Positions 58,310 to 64,000 of a DNA stretch of 64,000 nt are shown here, piece after piece. A program made the position numbers and the translations under genes. Source of the DNA: Ophioderma brevispina (lineage: Eukaryota; Echinodermata; Ophiuroidea; Amphilepidida; Ophiodermatidae); the NCBI GenBank assembly GCA_023653785.1, contig JAMKCH010057902.1:1-64000 (forward strand). The letters run 5' to 3'. Numbering within the stretch: the stretch's first letter is position 1; every line of letters begins with the position of its first letter. The notes below the pieces were generated by a model. It saw nothing but the letters and a program-made list of their open reading frames with translations, searched no databases and was not told the DNA's origin.

Positions 58310-58935
58310 CCCACAGGTTCCCAAAGCCCAACCGTATCGCACCTGTGATAGACAAAACACCTCATGCTGAACAAGCAGATTTCCGGACAGGCAAATCAAC
58401 AACAAGGCAAGTATTCAACCTAACTCAACACATCGAGGATGGTTTTCGAGAAGGGTTTGGTAATCGGAGTCGTGTTCGTTGATCTGTCAGCAGCTTATAC
58501 TGTACTGTTAATCACAGTTGCTTACTCCATAAGATTTTGGAACTCGCCAAAGACATTGGCTTGACTGGGCCCATCAAGGGATTGCTTGCAAACAGGATGT
58601 TCTTTGTTCAGCTAGGAGCTAAGAAGAGCCGATGGTGTAGGCGCAAGAATGGATACCCCAAAGGGAGCGTGCTCGCACCTCTCCTGTTCAACATCTATAC
58701 CAAAGACCAACCTAGGAGTGCAGGAACCTGCCGTTTTATCTATGTAATTCCTAGCAAGAATTGCTCCACCAGATATCCATTGTAGTATAGTGAGCATGCA
58801 AGTATCTATGAATGTGAAGCACCCATGTCCGGACAGAGACCTGCTGCTAACCGCCTTAAATTCAGAGAAAGTTTCTGAAGCAAAGTCCATAGTCCAACCC
58901 CTTGAAACAGTTTCTAAAGAGTTAAAGAGAGTCGA
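58310..58935 (+). mobile_element. Jockey-like LINE, RT middle part, plus strand
   Basis: Segments in order: APVIDKTPHAEQADFRTGKS, FNLTQHIEDGFREG, then after a frame change motif A VFVDLSAAYTV (58471-58500), GLTGPIKGLLANRMFFVQLG, and motif B YPKGSVLAPLLFNIYT (58651-58700). Motif C, expected just after CRFIY, has been replaced by VIPSK, so the catalytic aspartates are missing. It is interrupted at about 58985 by an opposite-strand LINE fragment and resumes at 59455. Confidence 0.75.
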
Positions 58936-58984
58936 CTTCTCTTCTTCTTTTTGGTTGAGTCGGTAAACTGCAATAATTGCATAT

Positions 58985-59405
58985 CACACCAAATTGTGAC
59001 CAAGTGACTCACATGAAGAAGGACATGGTGACCACAGTGAAAAAACTAGCAAAAATACTTATTTAGGTTGTCCTTGAAGAGTTGGATTGAGTTAGAGTTG
59101 ACAACATAGGCAGGCAATTGATTCCATTCTTTTATTGTTTTGGGAAAAAATGAGTTCTTGTAAGCTTCTTTTGTAGCACGGACTTCAAGAAACTTTTGGC
59201 GGTGCCCTCTGGTATTCCTTGGATTCACAATGAGATTAGGCCCAGATGGAATGTCAACAAGGTTGTTGTGTATTTTGTACAGCATAGTTAATCTCTGCAT
59301 CTTCCTCCGAAGCCTGAGATCTCCCCATTGAAGATCCTGAAGTAACTTTGTGACAACACCCTCCTCACGATTGTAATTCTTGTGGAAAGAAAGCCTTGCT
59401 TTCAT
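58985..59405 (-). mobile_element. CR1/L2-like LINE fragment, nested, minus strand
   Basis: A 119-codon open frame (59046-59405) encodes the C-terminal part of a LINE RT: WGDLRLRRKMQRLTMLYKIH, then NPRNTRGHRQKFLEV, then YKNSFFPKTIKEWNQLP, ending LFKDNLNKYFC. This run of motifs is typical of the last 120 residues of CR1/L2/RTE-type proteins. It is uninterrupted, so probably younger than its host LINE. It is truncated upstream near 59405. Confidence 0.75.
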
Positions 59406-59454
59406 CCAAGTAACATCTATAGGTATTGAACCTGGTGAGCATCTTCCACCTGAT

Positions 59455-59745
59455 ACGTCATGGGCTGAATGGGGCTGAATGGCGATGTCTCAACAGATTG
59501 AGAACCAGAACCAGCCGATCTAAGGTTTTCTTGCAGAAGTGGGGATACCTGGAAGCAGATCAGGACACTACCTCTGGTTGGAACAGCAACACAGACAATG
59601 GAGCATCTCTCGGTCTGCCCACTGTTGGAGTAACAATGGACTGACAAGGAACTTGCGGAATTCAGTGAAGCAGCCAGACCGTTGTACCCATCTCTGGCTA
59701 GATCATATTTGAGAACCATGCACTGTGTTTGGACACGATAAGAAG
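59455..59745 (+). mobile_element. Jockey-like LINE, C-terminal part, plus strand
   Basis: Encodes EWRCLNRLRTRTSRSKVFLQ and KWGYLEADQDTT in one frame (59426-59644), then in another ATQTMEHLSVCPLLE, then KELAEFSEAARP. The MEHL-x3-CPLLE motif is the terminal zinc-knuckle-like end of Jockey-type proteins. With 58310-58935 it forms one element split by the nested minus-strand fragment. Confidence 0.7.
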
Positions 59746-59785
59746 ATTAATAAGGGTTAAATTTGTGTGGGTGTGTTATTAATGG

Positions 59786-59806
59786 AGAGAGTGTGTGTGG
59801 GTGCGT

Positions 59807-59841
<35 letters not shown>

Positions 59842-59843
59842 GA
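59786..59843. repeat. (GT)n microsatellite
   Basis: GT dinucleotides with a few GGT and TTT interruptions, just downstream of the LINE end. Confidence 0.9.
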
Positions 59844-59965
59844 GGGTGTAACCTATGAACCTATCATGCCCTTTTAACCTTCCATTTATCAGGGATCCAC
59901 AACATATCTTTAACTTGCCTGCCAATATCCACCATGTCCATTTTTGTGTCGACTGCCTTCCATTA

Positions 59966-60168
59966 TTGCATAAGGGGGGGGGGCTCCTAGGGGCCCATTT
60001 TTTTTCGGCCGGCGTTTTTTTAACGCTTGAATATATTTGATTTATATTTTTTGTATTTGTCTAAATTTTAGTTGCGCTTGCATTGGTGCAAAAAAAATTC
60101 AAATCCATTCCTTCGTTTTTGCGTTAATTAGCATGGGTCCCTAGGAGCCCCCCCCCCCCCCTTATGCA
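59966..60168. mobile_element. 203 bp TIR element with G/C-run ends
   Basis: The left end TTGCATAAGGGGGGGGGGCT plus CCTAGGGGCCCAT is inverted at the right as CATGGGTCCCTAGGAGCC plus a C-run and TTATGCA. A second right end (GGGCCCTAGGAGCC through TTATGCACTAACGGAAGTGC) occurs at 60681-60724 with the same downstream ACTAACGGAAGTGC, so a further partial copy lies there. Confidence 0.75.
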
Positions 60169-60828
60169 CTAACGGAAGTGCCTATGACAAAAATGAAAAA
60201 TCTTAATAATAGAGTTACTGTGATTCTGATTTTCAAAATGCATACACCTAGTGAAAGTAAATAATTAATCAAAAAAGTATTGGAAAGTATAGTAGGCCAT
60301 TGGTGTCATAATATTTTATTTACATCATATAGCGGTTTACTGTAGGAACCTATGGTAAATTATACAAGTAAACCTAAAAAATATAAAATGGCATGAGACA
60401 TTTATGTCTGTGCTTAATATGGTAAATATAGTTCATTCTTCACCAATTAAAGCAATCGGCAAAAGTCTACGTGAATCAGTGCCGTAGAAAATGCAGAAAC
60501 GAATTAGTGTCTTTTTCGCACATTTTGACGCAAAATTAAAATCAATGTTTTGCCTCTAGTTTTCTTACTGAACAATTTTGTTTTCAGTTTTTATTTCTTT
60601 GTTGTTGATGTCTTTGAATCCTTCTAACATGTGGTGGCTTTCATCTAAAAATTCCTGTAGGAAAGTGGTTATATAATGAATGGGCCCTAGGAGCCCCCTC
60701 CCCCTTATGCACTAACGGAAGTGCAAACCCCTTATGCAGTTAAGTGTTAAGGCAGGAAGACACATAGGGGTAACTTTGTCCACTGTTGTTGTAGTCTGTT
60801 GTAAGATAGCCTGAAAATGTAAAATTGA
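60169..60828. other. AT-rich sequence with a second partial element end
   Basis: Holds the partial right end at 60681-60724. Otherwise no gene or repeat was recognised. Confidence 0.5.
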
Positions 60829-60908
60829 CCTGAATTGAAAAGTTGAAGTTCTAACCATATGGATATTACACGCAAACCCTCATTTGTTTATGAGGTCAAA
60901 GGTTGTTT
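60829..60908. repeat. Partial TGACCTTTGACC-family repeat, inverted
   Basis: GAATTGAAAAGTTGAAGTTC through ATGAGGTCAAAGGTTG is the reverse complement of the unit at 14927-15358 (CAACTTTTCAATT and TGACCTTTGAC parts). Confidence 0.65.
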
Positions 60909-61005
60909 GTTTTATTTCTTCTTTAAACTGGGTAACTTATTCAGTGGATGATACAAGGTATCCTCTGTTCTTCCATAAGGCCCATGCAGGGAACATCTTA
61001 AAAAT
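60909..61005 (-). mobile_element. CR1/L2-like LINE 3' end
   Basis: On the minus strand, AAGATGTTCCCTGCATGGGC then CTTATGGAAGAACAGAGG then GTTACCCAGTTTAAAGAAG is the same 3' untranslated end as the LINE at 33303-33425. No RT is recognisable upstream (61006-61260), so the insertion is severely 5'-truncated or eroded. Confidence 0.6.
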
Positions 61006-61263
61006 TATACATGTATGCAAAATATAATATCAAATAATTATAGATTAAACATGAACTGTGTACAAAGATAAAAATTTACTTAAGTTTACCACCAAAGTGA
61101 GAATCAGTATTTCACAAGAATCATAATGTTAAAAAGTGAAGAAATCATACTATAATTACATCATATAAAAGTGTACTTTAAAACAGGCAAGTAATGTTGA
61201 ATAGATTGGCAATAATAATCAATTCTCCTATAAATACATAAATATAAAAGTAATCTACAACTA

Positions 61264-61385
61264 TCTCATCTTCTATCTGGTCATCTTGACATTTATGTCG
61301 TTCTTTTCTCATCCCTTTCTCGTCATCTTGCCACTTATATCGCCCACTAACTCGTATAATTTACCTCATCATCTCGTCATGACCC
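61264..61385. repeat. Degenerate relative of the 53738 minisatellite
   Basis: Modules CATCTTGACATTTATGTCG, CTCGTCATCTTGCCACTTAT and CCTCATCATCTCGTCATG are inverted, diverged forms of the 53738-53990 modules. This makes the plus frame 61286-61513 a repeat translation. Confidence 0.4.
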
Positions 61386-61581
61386 TTCAGAGCCACCGTA
61401 CATACAGCTCCCATGTAGAATACTCTTCTTGTATATCCCTGCTTCCCCTTGTGGAGAATCTTACAGTGAAAACAACATATGCCTATACTGTACTAACAAA
61501 CTTAAATATATGATTTTTTTTTTTTTTTTTTTTCGAAAAAAGCTGGTTATGCCACTGACTAACAGTCTCTACAAGTAGGGT

Positions 61582-61694
61582 CGCCGAGTGCCAAATTGTG
61601 TAAGCACGTATTTCAATACGGAATAAATCGCAATCTCTCATAGTGCGCAGTTCACACTCCAGGGAAAAACGTTTTACACAATTTGGCACTCGCC
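61582..61694. mobile_element. Fold-back element
   Basis: CGCCGAGTGCCAAATTGTGT at the left pairs with the right arm ending ACACAATTTGGCACTCGCC. The loop is about 65 bases. CCACTGACTAACAG and CATGCCAGTGGTG lie outside. It follows a T-run (61513-61533). No target duplication was identified. Confidence 0.7.
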
Positions 61695-62276
61695 ATGCCA
61701 GTGGTGTTTAGTGCTGTTAATTGATTATATGCATTGTTATAAACAAATGATTTTATAACAATACATAATTACCTCTTCACATCTTATTAACCTTCTCGAG
61801 TTTGCTAGCTTGGTGAAGTAAGCATCTCCGAAGTAAATCAAATCCCAAAAGAAAGGAAGCATTTTAAGCAATCACAAGCATTACAGAGAATGACCCCATT
61901 GAGACCTGTAACATCACATCATCTCCTTAAAATTAACTGTAATCAAGTATCATTCAAATCTATCAGATTTTAATGACAATTTCGCTTTGGTACTTTAGTA
62001 AAGTGGACAGAAACGAACAATAACGTAAAGATTTAGCCAGTGCTGGCACGAGCATCAACATTTGGGGGGGGGGAAGAACATTTCGGCTGAAAGGTGAAGT
62101 AAAATGTTCAGCTAAATCGTGATTTTTTTTCTCTAGCTTTTGTCGACTTTTTATCACATTTTTAGCAAAATGGTGATTTTTTAAAAAAAATTCTGGCTCC
62201 ATGCATTTTAGGCAATGACTTTCCGATAAATTTAAAAAAAACAACCTTTGATTTGGTTCGGTTTATTTAGGCCTAC
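61695..62276. other. AT-rich sequence without recognised gene
   Basis: Contains CCAGTGCTGGCACGAGCATC with a G-run (62038-62073), which resembles one end of a hAT-like miniature element, but no partner end was found. Confidence 0.4.
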
Positions 62277-62553
62277 TCTCTAAAATCCTTGGACTTATTT
62301 TTAAATCTAAGAAGACTTGTTAGCGGGGGACAAAACTTTTCTGGATAAAATTTAAATCAACCCAAAAACAAAAAAACTTGTTTAAAACTCATAAAAATAC
62401 AACTTTCAAAATTTAAAAAAAAAATCTAAAATTACTTAAAATAAGCAAAAGAGACTTATGTTTAAGTCTAAAAGACTTATTTTCAAATCCAAAAAGTTTT
62501 GTCCCGCTAACAAGTCTTCTTAGATTTAAAACTAAGTCCAAGGATTTTAGAGA
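62277..62553. mobile_element. 277 bp element with about 60 bp TIRs
   Basis: The left arm TCTCTAAAATCCTTGGACTT plus CTAAGAAGACTTGTTAGCGG and GACAAAACTTTT is inverted at the right (AAAAGTTTTGTCCCGCTAAC through AAGGATTTTAGAGA). The central 110 bp is A/T-rich. The minus frame 62413-62601 crosses the right arm by chance. Confidence 0.85.
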
Positions 62554-63342
62554 ATACTCTTTTGAAACTTGACACCTCAACAAATCCAAGATGGCCGCCA
62601 ATTAAATATGGAAATGAGGTCATTTTAATTTTTTTGAAACCTTTACTGCCCAAAATAAAAAAAAATCGGTTTTTGGGTGCAAGTCTTCCCTTTTCTATTA
62701 CGCTCGTATTGCACCGATTCTTATCGATTCATTCAAAATTATTTGAAGGGAAGTTTCGCGAACGAAGCCCTTTTCCATGTTTTTGCATTTTTTTCCAAAA
62801 AAATAGAAATACTTTTCAGGAATGCTTCTTGGGAATGTTTAGAAATTTATCAACAAAAAGGGCCCATAAAGTAAAAATCAACTAACCAATTTAAACAACC
62901 AACCAAATAAACAAAGAAGTTAACAAACAAGCTAACAAATAAAACGCAATCAAATAACTAAGCAAAGCAAGCAACAACAACATCATCAACAACAACAACA
63001 AATACCCACCCACCCACCCACATCCACCAAACAATCATTCAAGAAAGATGCAATGTTATTAATGATTTTATTTCCTGTATTTGGTATGTAAAATTTATAT
63101 TTTAAAATCCGATTTGTAAGATTATTAGTTTTAATCAAAAATGGCAATCATCTTTTGTCTAATCCGTTTATTACTTGATTGTTAGAACTGCATAATTTAA
63201 TCTCGCCATGGAGATTGATATTAAACAGAATATGGACTGCGGTGTCCAAATTGGTTGTCATTAATAGCATCCTGAAGCTAATATTGGACTTCAACTTTGT
63301 AAATAAGAAGAATTTGACATTTTCAGTCTATTTCTTTAGGTG
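62554..63342. other. AT-rich sequence with simple repeats
   Basis: CAA and CCCA simple repeats lie at 62970-63025. The overlapping plus frames 62562-62885 have no recognisable domain. Confidence 0.5.
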
Positions 63343-63540
63343 ACCTTTGAGCTCGGTATGCGACATTGGACTTGGTTTGGTTGCGATCAATCTTCAACTT
63401 TGCAAGGAGAGGAATCAGCCTATTTTACAACTTGAATCCAGATGATCTTTGACTTTGGTATGTGACCTTTGACCTCATTAAACATATAGAGGTTTCATGT
63501 GTTATCTATGACCCAAGATTGGTATAAAATTGGCTTGATT
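63343..63540. repeat. TGACCTTTGACC-family repeat, third locus
   Basis: GGTGACCTTTGAGCTCGGTA, then CAATCTTCAACTTTGCAAGG, then CAGCCTATTTTACAACTTG, then GGTATGTGACCTTTGACCTC, then TATGACCCAAGATTGGT follows the same order as the 14927-15358 unit. About 1.3 diverged units. Confidence 0.7.
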
Positions 63541-63630
63541 GAGCCCATGTTTATTGCTCGCCCACATTTTAAAATTCATAGCGATAAATATTGAAACGTA
63601 AATCATCCAAATTTATCATTATTATGTTTT
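63541..63630. mobile_element. Partial fold-back element, family of 6006
   Basis: CACATTTTAAAATTCATAGC then GATAAATATTGAAACGTAAA then TCATCCAAATTTATCATTAT matches the right arm and flank of the element at 6006-6120. The left arm is reduced to TTTATTGCTCG. Confidence 0.55.
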
Positions 63631-63707
63631 GGGTCCAATATTTTCCCACACAAGGATCCATACAAACATAACAATGGTTGCAATTGGAAATTTCAACTTT
63701 GCAAATA

Positions 63708-63775
63708 ATAATAATAACAATCTTGATATAGCGCCTAAGCAGAGGCCTCTAGGCGCTTCACATAGAAAGGAGCAA
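63708..63775. repeat. AAT repeat plus GATATAGCGCC motif
   Basis: AATAATAATAATAACAATCT is followed by TGATATAGCGCCTAAGCAGA and CCTCTAGGCGCTTCACAT. I recall similar AAT-plus-ATAGCGCC sequences as a dispersed motif in invertebrate genomes. There is no second copy here. Confidence 0.4.
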
Positions 63776-64000
63776 TTATATCATTATCAATGCGACAAAT
63801 ACAAAAACAATACATAAAATTATAATTTTGAAATTTTCGGTTTTTTTGTTTTTTTGACTTTTTTTAAAATAACCTTAAATAAACTTTAAGTACAATTCAA
63901 CCATGTATTGTATTAGACCACAAAAGATAAGAAGAGACGACACCCCGTTTCCCTTTTCCCCCATACTAAGAACATATGGGGATACACCTGAATCGTCAGC

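Overview
The window reads as non-coding, repeat-dense metazoan nuclear DNA. It is AT-rich and has no bacterial-style gene packing. It carries 5'-truncated, frameshifted LINE copies, tRNA-derived SINE-like units, many short terminal-inverted-repeat (TIR) elements with target-site duplications (TSDs), satellites and microsatellites. The mix (CR1/L2- and Jockey-like LINEs, an RT/GIY-YIG retroelement, CACTG-ended and hAT-like miniature elements, repeats of TGACCTTTGACC) fits a marine invertebrate, perhaps a deuterostome; that placement is an inference. No intact host protein-coding gene could be recognised. Most open frames over 60 codons are chance frames or transposon debris.

Layout. 1-5.9 kb: a 3.4 kb imperfect palindrome made of two head-to-head decayed copies of the 3' part of an RT/GIY-YIG retroelement, a TA microsatellite, then a degenerate tandem repeat of roughly 100 bp units. 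6-13 kb: mostly featureless AT-rich sequence with one fold-back element and one hAT-like miniature element. 13-18 kb: a GAT/GAC-type microsatellite, a textbook hAT-type miniature element, a TGACCTTTGACC tandem repeat, a GGAC-rich minisatellite, a tRNA-derived SINE and a hairpin. 18.1-21.3 kb: a decayed CR1/L2-like LINE on the plus strand. 21.3-29.5 kb: mostly unique sequence. 29.5-43 kb: a series of palindromic miniature elements, a minus-strand CR1/L2-like LINE (33.3-36.1 kb) with an internal tandem duplication, and an unusual element at 40.1-40.6 kb with eight copies of one half-site. 43-49.5 kb: more miniature elements, including two related CACTG-ended elements packed with TTAACACC motifs. 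49.6-53.7 kb: a possible host promoter and first exon, then a minisatellite domain into which a 542 bp element with a 9 bp TSD and a 482 bp TTAA-flanked element have inserted, then an exon-like block. 53.7-60 kb: the densest repeat cluster, with a minisatellite, nested elements, a minus-strand LINE, three tandem 289 bp tRNA-like units, an inverted minisatellite, and a plus-strand LINE interrupted by an opposite-strand LINE fragment. 60-64 kb: further miniature elements and partial repeats.

No operon, CRISPR array, rRNA or functional tRNA gene is supported. The most distinctive material is the group of elements whose whole body is built from inverted copies of their own terminal motif (40.07-40.65, 48.2-49.5 and 51.4-51.96 kb).
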